From Dichetophora obliterata (lineage: Eukaryota; Arthropoda; Insecta; Diptera; Sciomyzidae), in NCBI GenBank assembly GCA_963920525.1, contig OY986435.1, positions 95,800,283 to 95,864,282 of the forward strand: a stretch of DNA of 64,000 nt, in the 5' to 3' direction. Positions 45,555 through 55,334 of the stretch are shown here, piece after piece. The notes below the pieces were generated by a model that was not told the DNA's origin, searched no databases, and was given only the letters and a program-made list of their open reading frames with translations. How positions within the stretch are numbered: the first letter of the stretch is position 1; each line of letters opens with the position of its first letter. Made by a program: the position numbers and the translations under genes.

Positions 45555-46030
45555 AGTTTTAAACATCATTTATCAGTGTTAAGGGGTCGCTGATTTCGAA
45601 TCTAAAGTCAGAATGTTAAAATTCAAGATGGTGGATAGTGTTGCCACCTTAATTTTTTGTAGTTTTATGAATTCGGGGCTGGCAAAAAAAAAAAATGGTA
45701 CACCAAAAATGGGTCGCCGAATCCGTTGTCAGAATTTCAAAATTATAAAATTTTGAAATAATAGGGTTGCCACCCAATAATATGTCTTTTCAAGAGTTTT
45801 AAACGTCATTTATCAGTGTTAAGGGGTCGCTGATTTCGAATCTAAAGTCAGAATGTTAAAGTTCAAGATGGTGGATAGTGTTGCCACCTTAATTTTTTGT
45901 ATTTTTATGAATTCGGGGCTGGCAAAAAAATGGTATTCCAAAAATGGCTCGTTGAGTCTGAATCCGTTGTCAGAATTTCAAAATTATAAAATTTTGAAAT
46001 AATAGTATTGCCACCTAATAATATGTCTTT
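45555..46030. repeat. 240-bp tandem duplication
   Basis: Two adjacent units start at AGAGTTTTAAACATCATTTA (about 45553) and AGAGTTTTAAACGTCATTTA (about 45793). They share GGGGTCGCTGATTTCGAATC, GTGGATAGTGTTGCCACCTT and GAATTCGGGGCTGGC. A more diverged third unit precedes them (about 45330-45550, with AAGATGGCGG and GTTGCCACCTA). The array lies in the middle of the hobo-like element. Confidence 0.75.
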
Positions 46031-46697
46031 TCATATGTCCTTTACTTTAAACTTCGTGCCGTTCGCTTGTAAGCTAGCGTACTTGCAAGTCGCAAGTTAT
46101 CGTGGGCTTATTTATATTCAATTACAAGCTATACTTTATTCAAAATTATCAAGCTCAAGCCAGCTTGAACTTGTATTTCAAGCAAGTACTTGAAATAGAC
46201 TTCAAGTAGGCTTGTGCTGTTCTCTGGTTGCTACTATAAAAAGGGCCCGTGTTTCCGGCGAAAAGGAGGGGAAAGCGGGATTTTTTTCCACACCATTATA
46301 ATCTTAGTAAAAAATGCTTCCTTGTACTTAAAAACATTTTAAAATCCAGCTATTTCATTATACTAGATTTAATCCTATTTTTTAACGCCAGTTGAAATTA
46401 ACGGGTTTAAATATGGGCTCACAATATTTCCTTTTCATATCGCAAAAAAAAAAAAATCTTTTCAAGATAGTACTTTTTGCTATTTAAGAAATACTTTTTA
46501 AAGATTACGTTTTTACTTTTCTCCAAAGCAACCCTGGACCAGTCAAGCAACGAATTCTACATACGTTCCACAATCAAAGGTGACAAAAACGTATTGTTGT
46601 GAACCATAATAGTTCGAAACTGTTGTGTCTTCTTGATTGTTGTGTCTACTCGTAAGAAGACACAGCAGTTTATTGCTGTGAACCGTAATAAGCCTAT

Positions 46698-46920
46698 CGA
46701 TCTACCGCCTGTTATTAAGCATACGAGTAGCAATATTTTATTGTATGCTGATGACATCAAACTTTTTCTTTCATATAAAAATTAGCATGAAGCTGTGTTA
46801 TTACAAACTGATCTTGACCAACTTTGTTACTGGTGTAAATTACATGACGCTCAACATGGAGAAATGCAAACACACGACTTTCTCTCGTAAGCAACCATTA
46901 AGAAATAATTACTAAATTGG
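46698..46920 (+). pseudogene. jockey-like LINE, piece 3 of 3
   Basis: Resumes immediately after the right end of the TIR element: DLPPVIKHTSSNILLYADDI followed by KLFLSY, which includes the YADD catalytic motif of RT, then VLLQTDLDQLCYWC. It continues the + strand frame order of piece 2, with roughly 30 codons missing between them. It decays after about 46900. Confidence 0.8.
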
Positions 46921-47904
46921 TGACTATGTACTAGTGTTTAGATACTTTTGATGATCTTGGAGCAGAGCTGGGCGATAAGGATTACATATGTGTATATATG
47001 CAAGGATTAGGATTATATTAAATTTTTTAAAATAAGAATTGCAGCAAATTCTCCATCGAACGATCTTAGATAATGATTGCAGCAATCGTAATTTTGAAAA
47101 AGTCGATCCTAGCTCATTCGATGAACTATTACTTTAATTGCAATCCTGTTTTTTATAAGGCTTACTGTAATCGATTGCAAAGATTACTTTAATTTAATAT
47201 TAGTGAAAACCACTGTTATTTACTAATGCAGTGTATTGCAATAAGACAAAATTATTTTACAACTTAAATCTACAATCAATTAACGTCAGACATGTGTTGT
47301 CTTCAATATTAACAAAATGCATATTTTTACAGTGTAACAATATTCATAAAATATTCTTTACTGAAAAAAGCTTCCTTGAGGTTCAACACACCTCTTACTT
47401 CGTCGACACCGGTAGGAAGATTATATTCTTACGTTGGTATAATAAATAGTCGTCATGCCTTTTCCGACTTTTCTTTTGAAAAATTAGTACTCTTAAAAGC
47501 TAATATTGAGCTTACTTAATAATTTATGGTATGTATTTAGTATACAATCGCCCTTATTCTGGTTGGCACGTGACGTGACTTGTGTCACGGCGACTGAAAT
47601 TCGTATTCTCGTTGCCACTGAATTGCGGAACGACGCAATGATTACCGCCAAGGAATTTATTTTCGGCATTTCTGTTGTCACATTCTACGCAAACTTTTTA
47701 AAATGAAGTGACAAATTACTCACATAGATTTTTGAAATGACGAACAATGGAAGAACGAAAAAAGTAAGTAAATAATCTTTAATTCAGGGTTTTAAGCAAT
47801 AAATAGTAACGATTTAAAACATCTAGCATAAAAATAACTACCAAGAAGCAATTCAAGAAATTGTGTAATTTAACTTAGACGAAAAAAGCATCCATCAACC
47901 TTAA

Positions 47905-50036
47905 CTCTCATCGGTCCCCTGTATGCGCACGCATACAATTCTTATCTCTTACCTTGAACAAAATAAAAACGGTTCAGCGGAATGACCTTGTATTTTGCAA
48001 AGTAGAATTATTTTGCCTGAACAACCAAAAAACCCGTTTTTGAATTCGTACCCTTAATGTATTTGCTGAATTTTGGTTGTGTTTCGAAGTATTTGATAAA
48101 AAATGGATAGAGTTTTACGTGAAAGAAGGCAGCGAGATGAACTAGAAATGAATTTTGATTTGGAAAGCGAAGCAGGCGAATCTCCATGCAATAGTGACGA
48201 TGATTTTGCATTATCAGACGAGGAGAATAATGAAAGTGAAGTCAGCGTGCATTCGGATGAAGACGACATTGAGCCACTGGAGCAAAATTTAGCAGAAGAA
48301 ATTCAGCAAATCCTGAAAATAAATATTTTTCAAAAAATAAAATTTAATATTCATCGCAACCATTTGAAATAAATCGGAAGAAATTCATTTCGACGTGCAG
48401 AAAATTTCACTTCAGGTAAAAACCTACCCTCTTTGTTATGGGTTCATGTTCATTATATGTTTAATTTTTGTTATAATTCAGGTCCAAAAGCATTAGCAGC
48501 TGCTACTATAGTTGATGTTTCGTCTGCATTTCACATGTTCCTTGAACCGGTTGAGAATATTATTTTTAACATGACGAATTTATATGGTGTGCAAAAGTAC
48601 AAAGACGATTGGAAAATATTGATTTGGACACTCTGCACGCATACTTTGGATTGTTGCTGCTTTTTGGTGTGTATCGGTCATACGGTGAATGTGTCACTAA
48701 ACTGTGGAATGACGAAATTGGTAGGCCAATATTTAGAGCAACAATGTCGTTGAAAATGTTCAAGCGTGTCCATGGTTGCATTCGATTTGATGACCGCGAA
48801 CAACGTATGGCCAAGCTATGGCCAAGCTATGGCCAATACTGCATCTACAAGTACTTCTGTACGTGACAAATTGGCACCGATTCGAAATGTATACGATAAA
48901 TGGAATCATAATTTGAAAGAAAAAACATTACCGTAGATGAACAGTTAGTTCCGTATCGTGGGCGATGTCCGTTTCGTCAGTATATTCCATCCAAGCGAAA
49001 TATGGCATCAAATTTTGGGTGCTATGCGACTCAAAAAGCTGGTATGCATACAACACACAAATTTATGTTGGTCGGAATCGTAATGTCACTCCTGAACGTA
49101 ATCTCGGACGACGTGTTGTTTTGGATTTGGTGGAAGGACTTTCTGACAGAAATGTAATGTGTGACAACTTTTTCACTTTGTATGAATTGGCAGAAGATTT
49201 ACATAAGAATCGCATGAATATTTTCGGAACAATAAGGAAAAATAGTTTGTATTTATGTTCATATACAACTTCTGTATGATAAATTGACTTTTAACGCATG
49301 TCGAGCAGAACTGAAAGGAACTGAAAAGAAGAAACCTAACATCATTGAAGACTACAACAAAACCAAGAGTGGAGTTGATACTATGTATCAAATGGTGGCT
49401 ACGTACACATGCAAACGAAAAGTCAATCGGTGGCAAATGGCAGTATTTTGTAACATGCTTCATGTTAGTGCGTTGAGTGCATTCGTGACGTTCATTGCAT
49501 TGTTCCCGAATTGGAAAAATTCTAAAACGACCCATAATATTCGTCGTCGCCTTTTTTTTTTAAGAGCTTGGATTGAATCTCGTTGAAAAACAGATCACTA
49601 AACGTAAAAAACAACCTCAAAGTAATGATGCTTCCACTGTTATTCAAAGAATTCGGGAGATTCGCCATTTACCAAGTACATCAAAACGAGGCCGATAATA
49701 ACAAAAATCTTTTTGCTACACGCTGTGAAAAGTGTAGAAATTTCATTTGTGCTGAACATAATTTCAATTTATGCGAAAATTGTACAAATAATTGACAAAA
49801 GTTAAAAATTCAATTTTTTTTTTATATGTGTAATATTCTAATTAATTTCATTCTAAATCTACCTTTATGAAATTCAAATGTATTAATATGATAGTAAACA
49901 ATGTAATAAACATAAAAAATCACAAAACATAAATGGTTTTTATTTTTTTTTAGCTTTTTTACGATTAAAAATATATGTGTATGCGCGCGCATACAATGGG
50001 AACGATTAGATGTATTTCTCGAGGGACCGATGAGGG
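47905..50036 (+). mobile_element. piggyBac-type element, TTAA target duplication
   Basis: Termini CTCTCATCGGTCCC and, inverse, CCCTCATCGGTCCC are each directly flanked by TTAA (47901-47904 and 50037-50040), the strict piggyBac target. An internal palindrome TGTATGCGCACGCATACA (47920-47937) lies one base inside the left terminus. Its partner TGTATGCGCGCGCATACA (49978-49995) lies 27 bases inside the right one. The short-left, long-right spacing is the asymmetric layout known from piggyBac. Length 2.13 kb. Confidence 0.92.
48103..49795 (+). pseudogene. piggyBac transposase, several frame shifts
   Basis: Begins at 48103 with an acidic N-terminus (SDEENNESEVSVHSDEDD). Then GPKALAAATIVDV, YGVQKYKDDW, a shift near 48613, and LDTLHAYFGLLLLFGVYRSY. 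Catalytic blocks are present: TVDEQLVPYRGRCPFRQYIP (first Asp), VMCDNFFTLYELA (second) and DYNKTKSGVDTMYQM (third). It ends with a Cys-rich finger, LFATRCEKCRNFICAEHNFN followed by LCENC. At least four shifts and one stop (about 48933) break it. The three Asp survive. Confidence 0.88.
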
Positions 50037-50369
50037 TTAATAAGAGGAATAAAAAACTTCTTAAAGTACAAATTTTATTTACATTTTCTTTAATAAATCA
50101 ATGTTAAATTTTAATTAATGAATATTAAAGTATATGTTTTTAAGTTTATAAATACCTTAAGTTTTGTGATTTTTTTTTAATTAAAAATTAATAAATCACC
50201 ATTTAATGAATTAAAAAGTATTATTTTTATTGAATAACTTATATTAAAAATTGTTTGAAGAATCGTTTGCTGGGATAAAATAACTTAAGATTTAAGCAAA
50301 GGGATAAAATCGTTTGAAGATTATACAAATGTACAAAAAAGTTCAAGAATGAAAACAAAATTTTAGAAC

Positions 50370-50880
50370 AGTAAAATATGGTGAAGCCAAGTGTTTCGAT
50401 CACCGACTTCATGAAGGAGTCATGTGATGCACCGGGGCTAGTGGCGTCGACGTACCTAATGCGCATTTTGTGATCACAGACCTTTAAGTAGAAACATTTA
50501 CAGTGCGTATTTACCTGCACTTTAACAAAAGCAATACATACCAACATTACGTTTAAACTATAAAAACCCTTCCTATTATAATAATGTTTTTGAAAAGTTA
50601 TTGAAGTACATATTTTTTACGTATGCCGTCTACGCACCCAATCACTCCGGGAAATCCAAATTTTTTCAAGAATGCCAGCTTGATCTCATTTCCTTTAGCT
50701 TCGTTAGGAAATTTAGTGAAATTGCTGCTTATCGCACCTTCCGAAATTAACAAAACCTCAGTCATAATTTTGGAATACATGGGCTGTGCCAAACCGATAT
50801 TGAAATCGTGTATAACACTGCCTTCAGCAAGTACACGAATAATAGCAGCCAATTTAATACTAACACTCCATCAGGCAACT
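50370..50880 (-). pseudogene. Harbinger-type transposase remnant
   Basis: The minus-strand frame 50852-50598 reads PMYSKIMTEVLLI, then KKFGFPGVIGCVDG (first catalytic Asp in VDG). After a gap, 50490-50390 reads KVCDHKMRIRYVDATSPGAS and HDSF, with the second catalytic Asp in YVDA. These are the hallmark blocks of HARBI1/PIF transposases. The middle and the C-terminal Glu region are missing or unreadable. Confidence 0.8.
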
Positions 50881-51432
50881 TCATTAGGTTAGAGGCGTCT
50901 CTACGCTATCATCTTTTTATACTTAAACTTTCAGCACCATCATTCTATCATCACTTTAGAGCTTGAAAACTAAAACGTAAATGAACTCATATTGAAATAA
51001 ACTTAAATAAATTAAATATTTGAACAAAATTCGGTTATTTATTTCCAATATAAATTATGACGTTTGTCAAAAATCAAATGCATTGAACACGTCCATACAT
51101 TTCATTTCCACTTGTTTGTCGCACTCACCTCACATGACAATGAGAAAACCGCAATTCAAGTGACGTGACTCGAGTGTGACTCTTGTCACCTAGGCGACGT
51201 GACAACCAGAATAATAGTGAATGTGCTTTTTATCGTCAGATACTTTTTTTTTTACTTTGATACCTTTGTAAAAATATGAATTTTGTTAATAATGAAGATA
51301 TTTACTAATTTTTTTAATAAATTGTATCATAAGGAAATGGTAACATTACGTTGTAAAATAAAACTATATAAATGTAACATTTTTTCTTATTAAAATACAC
51401 TTTCCAAAGTAAGTAACAGTGGTTTTCTCTAA

Positions 51433-51760
51433 CCTGTACCCTGCAGTGAAAAATCGTACTAGTTATGAATTTAACAAGTTAACTCACTAGTTAAAATAAA
51501 ACTAGTCAACAAAATACTAGATGTTAAACTGGTCAAATCTTACTAACCAAAAAGTTACTAGATAAGTTACTATCTGTATTCCAGCTAGTTTAAAAATACA
51601 AGGTGTTTTACTAGTTATAAAAGATTTAGTTCCTTAATTTATAGTTAACTAACTAGTCGCATTTTGACTAGCTCATAACTAAGTAGTCATTAATGTACTA
51701 GCTTCTTTGCTAGTTGCAAACTCGCTGGTTCTGCATAAATTTGCAAACATTAAATTAATT
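51433..51760. repeat. ACTAGT-rich repeat block
   Basis: About a dozen AACTAGT/ACTAGTTA or close variants occur in 320 bases, on both strands, starting CAGTGAAAAATCGTACTAGT and ending CTAGTTGCAAACTCGCTGG. Such density of a short palindrome suggests the subterminal region of a transposon or a MITE; the ends were not matched. The following 51761-52224 is unremarkable AT-rich DNA. Confidence 0.45.
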
Positions 51761-52232
51761 TAATTTTTAGGTGTAAAAACAGTAACAATTAGGGATAAAG
51801 AGCCTTTCTTGAGGATGCGGATAGTTTAAATTCATATCCGCGTAAATTCATAAATTATAAATTTGTTTTTTATAATTGTTAATGTTTATTGTTTTTAAGT
51901 AAAAATCTGTTTAAGAGGCAGTCTAGTCTGGTTCTATTTGTTTCAAAACATCAATTTTCTAAAAACCCCTATTTTATACATAAGATACCATTAGATAAGA
52001 TACCAATACTATACAACATCTTATTTAAGTCGCCGAAATGGAGAAACATTTGTTAGATACTTTTTAAGTAGGCACGTCCAGATGGCATCCATGACAACAA
52101 AAAATGTACGTAAACACGTTTTTCTCGAAACAACGCTTTTCGACCTCGTTGACGTGATTACGAAAAAACTATTCTATTGATCGGACTAAAATTTTAAATA
52201 TTATTGTACATATGTGTATGTAGTACAATTAT

Positions 52233-53795
52233 TGGGCCTGTCCGAGTAGCTTCGAGTTCGAGTCGAGTCGAGTAGTACAACTCGACTCGATTTTCAATTC
52301 GAGTAACTCGATAATTCAATTAACTCGAGTAACTCGTGATATTTTCGAGTTACTCGTACATTTTCGAATGTTTTTTAACTCAATGCTTATTTTTTATTAC
52401 ATGTTCTCAACTTCACTCCAAACAGGGTTGCCACTTTTCTAACGTCATTTTTTTTTTTAACAAGTTGGGTTCCAGTTTAATTTGAAGTTCAATAGTCAAA
52501 AGAATGAGAGAGAGAGAGGCAACTACATTTGTGCATATGAATTTATCATGACTTTTTATTGCTGAATTCACCATACAAATGAAGTAACAATCTACAAACT
52601 AAAGATTACAATTGAAAGCTTTCTATATGACCTTGTTATTTGTTATGTTGATTTTCTATTATTTAAATATAAATTCGAAATGTTTGAATCATTTTTGGTT
52701 TTAAATACAAATTCTAGTTGTTTGATAGTTTAAAATCGTTTATTGAGCTTTAGGTTAGGTTAGAACAATTAATTGCTCTAACGACTTTTCTCCAAAGAAA
52801 CAACAACAACAATATTTTTCAATATGAAAAGAAAAACATCACTAGCTGATTTTATTGCAATTTCGGCCCTGCTACAGGCTTCATCAGAAATATTTTGCGC
52901 GCTTATGTCTTAAGAACATTCTTTCGATCGCTTCCATCTTTTCCACTAAATATTGGAGTACTATCCAACGATCAAAACAGGACAAACCAAGTTTAAATTT
53001 TCCTTGATTTTCTTAACTTTTAGCAACATGAAAGGCATACGAACGTAACGTGTGTCACTTTGGAAATGTGCGTATAGTATACCTACATATTTGGTTTGAT
53101 CCCCCAAGCCCGAAAGTGTGACTGGGTTATTACCTCATTATCTTTACATTTCGACAAATCAAGGCATATAACAAAAGCTTCGCTTCAGTTCATCACAACA
53201 TAATGCTGCTAACTTGTTCAGATACATATATGCTGAAAATCCATGGTATTCTATTTTCTACTGGGTGTTTCTACTGATGAGTGAAAGCACTCACATACAT
53301 TGAGATCAGTGTTGTGACTAACGCAAAGTAATATAATATGTAAGCCTATATTATTTATTTTTCCCTAAAGCGGTAATATAACTTATTACTTTCAGCAGAA
53401 GTAATAACATCCAGTAATGTGATTACTTTTTGGATAGTAACTTAATTAAAATAATATATAAAAGAACAAATTAATTGGTTTTTTTGTAACGTGTTTTTAT
53501 ATATGTTACGATTTTATTCAAAACGTAACGGTAGTAACTAATTACTTTCATTTTGAAATAATATTATTATATTTAGATGTTGGTAAAATGTTATAAGTAA
53601 CATATTACTTTCAAAAGTAATATGTCACAACACTGATTGAGATCCACAGTATTAACGGGAACTGAAAAAACTCAAAATACTCGAAAACCTTCGAGTTACT
53701 CGAAAAATCGAGTTGTTCGGTTCGAGTTTCGGTTCTTGTTACTCGACTCGAATCGTGCCGAGTTGCTCGAAGATCGAACTACTCGCACAGGCCTA
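52233..53795. mobile_element. hAT element with exact 8-bp duplication
   Basis: Ends TGGGCCTGTCCGAGTAG and, inverse, TAGGCCTGTGCGAGTAG, flanked by identical ACAATTAT at 52225-52232 and 53796-53803. Both subterminal regions are dense in CGAGTTACTCG/CGAGTCGAG motifs, about ten at each end, the probable transposase-binding sites. The 1.56-kb interior has no recognisable transposase. It contains a smaller hAT MITE (53307-53635). Confidence 0.92.
53307..53635. mobile_element. hAT MITE nested in hAT element
   Basis: Ends CAGTGTTGTGAC and its exact inverse GTCACAACACTG, flanked by identical ATTGAGAT at 53299-53306 and 53636-53643. 329 bp, non-coding, full of AGTAATAT/ATATTACT motifs. The exact duplication fixes its order: it inserted into the 52233-53795 element. 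Confidence 0.93.
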
Positions 53796-53973
53796 ACAAT
53801 TATATATATTCATTAATATTTAATCTTTTTTTCGATGCAATCTAACATAAACATAAAGGTTAAAAAAAGAAGACTTTAAAAATAATAAATATTCTATTTA
53901 AGACGGTCTACACTAACTTACTCCTTACGCAGCTCTGTTACATAAAGTGTATTTGTATTTATAAATTTTGTAT

Positions 53974-54627
53974 TACACATTGAGAAAATAAGATTCACCG
54001 AAGGAATTATCGATATAACGTTTAGTTATAGGGTTATCGTTTTAAACAAATTTCCACTTTATGAAGCTTATATGAAAATTCGGCTATATTTTTCCTAATG
54101 TTGACCGATCTCAATGATTCGGGAACCATTTGAAAATAATATATCTTTAAGATAAAAGATAAATAATTTTTTTTTAACCCGGTCCCGCTACAGACAGTTT
54201 TTCAGTATAATATAATTTTTGTTTGCATAAAACCGTTATTTCCTCTAAAAATTCCGTTATTAAAGGGAAACAAGTGTATAATATGTACAGTGTATAATAT
54301 GTTAGTTTAGTGCCTTTTTTCTTCATTCTTGCTGCATTTCTCATTTTTGTTTATATACTAAGTTGAACAGTACAATCATATGGTTTTTTTAACTAATCGT
54401 TCGTTTTTAAATTGCAGTTTTGATGTACTCATGGTCAAAAAAAGATTTATGATGGAATTATCGATATATCGAATCAGAATTAATCAGATCAGTCAATTAT
54501 CAGCAAATATAAAGCTGAATTTTTATATAGACTTTATCAAGTAAAATATTATTTAAAAAATCGATAATTCGATAACTAATTGATATATCGATAATTCTTT
54601 CGGTAAATCTTATTTTCTCAATGTGTA
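53974..54627. mobile_element. 654-bp inverted-repeat element
   Basis: TACACATTGAGAAAATAAGA at the left and the exact inverse TCTTATTTTCTCAATGTGTA at the right. The arms continue TT(C/T)ACCGAA(G/A)GAATTATCGAT for about 50 bp. Many TATCGATA-like motifs occur inside. No gene. The 258 bases that follow (54628-54885) are unremarkable. Confidence 0.75.
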
Positions 54628-54885
54628 CTACGAAACTGCATTATCAGATCTTGGCGTAACGGAAACCGTAATAGTGCCCATAAAGTGCGGAATGAAATGA
54701 CTAACTCCTTTAACCCTAATCTACTGAATCTTTTTGTAACGTATTCCACTGTGATGCGACTTTGGGTCACACATGTAAAAGATATGCAAGATTTGGGATT
54801 GTATATTTGTTATTACATGATTTTATTTATGAGCTATTTAGATCAAGACAGTTTTGAAGAAGGCAACAAAAAAAAAAAACAACAA

Positions 54886-55334
54886 CCCTGTGTAGAGTCA
54901 ATCACAAAGCAGACTAGACGAACTGTTTCGGAAGGAGCTACACGTTCGATCTTCAGTAGTCTTGAGTGATTCAGTTGTGCTTAACCCATTGTTTAAGTTC
55001 TATACGATTTGTTACTTGTTCAAATAAACTCATCTTAAATATACGACGTTAAAGCGAAGGGATTTTTATTTTTAGGTCAAGCCTTAAACTCCACCAGGGA
55101 GTCTGTTATAGTTGCCTCTTCCTTTTCACTATTTTCTTTGGAGTTTGCCGAATTCGCCGAAATCCACCAATGAATTGCGAGTTTTTTGCTTACGCAAGAA
55201 AACTAAAGTTTTTACTGAAAACTGGCTATTGGCACAACAAGATATTCAATTATGCATGACCTTGACCGAAGACAGAACTTGTAGCTCCTTCCGAAGTAGT
55301 CTGTCTAGTCTGCTGTGATTGGCCCTATGCAGGG
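54886..55334. mobile_element. 449-bp inverted-repeat element
   Basis: CAATCACAAAGCAGACTAGAC...TTCGGAAGGAGCTAC near the left and its inverse, GTAGCTCCTTCCGAAGTAG...GTCTAGTCTGCTGTGATTG, at the right, preceded by CCCTG and followed by CAGGG. Similarity continues weakly outward into AACAACAA/TTGTTGTTG sequence. The ORFs across it are shadows. Confidence 0.65.

Larger units (their letters stand above)
44582..46226. mobile_element. hobo-like hAT foldback element
   Basis: Ends CAGAGAACTGCACAAGCC and, inverse, CAGAGAACAGCACAAGCC. The first 12 bases at the left equal the canonical hobo terminus CAGAGAACTGCA. Inverted arms extend about 180 bp and are rich in TTGAAATACAA/AGCTTGA motifs, sharing AGCTTGTAATTGAATATAAA and GCGAACGGCACGAAGTTT. 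The flanking 8-mers attggcat and gttgctac fit the hAT target form nTnnnnAn but are not identical. The interior has a 240-bp tandem repeat and another nested element; no transposase. Confidence 0.75.
43977..46696. mobile_element. 2.7-kb TIR element (TAGGCCTATTACGG family)
   Basis: Left end TAGCCCTATTACGGTTCACA, right end (inverse) TAGGCTTATTACGGTTCACA, identical at 17 of 20 positions. Both subterminal regions are filled with CTATTACGG, GAACCATAATAG, ACACAGCAGT and GTTGTGTCTTC motifs. The element splits the jockey RT and has replaced about 30 codons of it. No transposase was recognised; most of the body is a hobo-like foldback (44582-46226). A 109-bp derivative is at 32675-32783. Confidence 0.7.
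47551..51215 (-). mobile_element. PIF/Harbinger element with nested piggyBac
   Basis: The left end TTATTCTGGTTGGCACGTGA matches, inverted, the right end TTATTCTGGTTGTCACGTCG. Both continue with (C)GTGAC/GTCACG motifs, and GTGACGTGACT(T/C)G is common to both subterminal regions. The minus strand near the right end encodes a Harbinger-type transposase remnant. Without the 2.13-kb piggyBac inserted at 47901-50040 it would be about 1.5 kb. A short MTNNGRTKK reading frame with a donor GTAAGT at about 47737-47765 may be the start of the second (Myb-like) Harbinger gene. Confidence 0.75.
47205..51432. repeat. outer long inverted repeat around Harbinger copy
   Basis: The left arm (about 47205-47340) contains GAAAACCACTGTTATTTACT, GTGTATTGCAATAAGA and ATTAACAAAATGCATATTTT. 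The right arm (about 51260-51432), inverted, contains GAAAACCACTGTTACTTACT, GTGTATTTTAATAAGA and ATTAACAAAATTCATATTTT. The arms are at least 130 bp. Between them lies the PIF/Harbinger element with its piggyBac. The arms could be the termini of a still larger element or two inverted dispersed repeats. Confidence 0.6.

Noticed and set aside
48103..48372. Independent acidic host protein
   Set aside because: It is the N-terminal part of the piggyBac transposase, in frame with GPKALAAATIVDV and within the element's termini.
54685..54969. 94-residue ORF as a host gene
   Set aside because: It runs from unique AT-rich DNA into one arm of an inverted-repeat element; no family resemblance or splice context.
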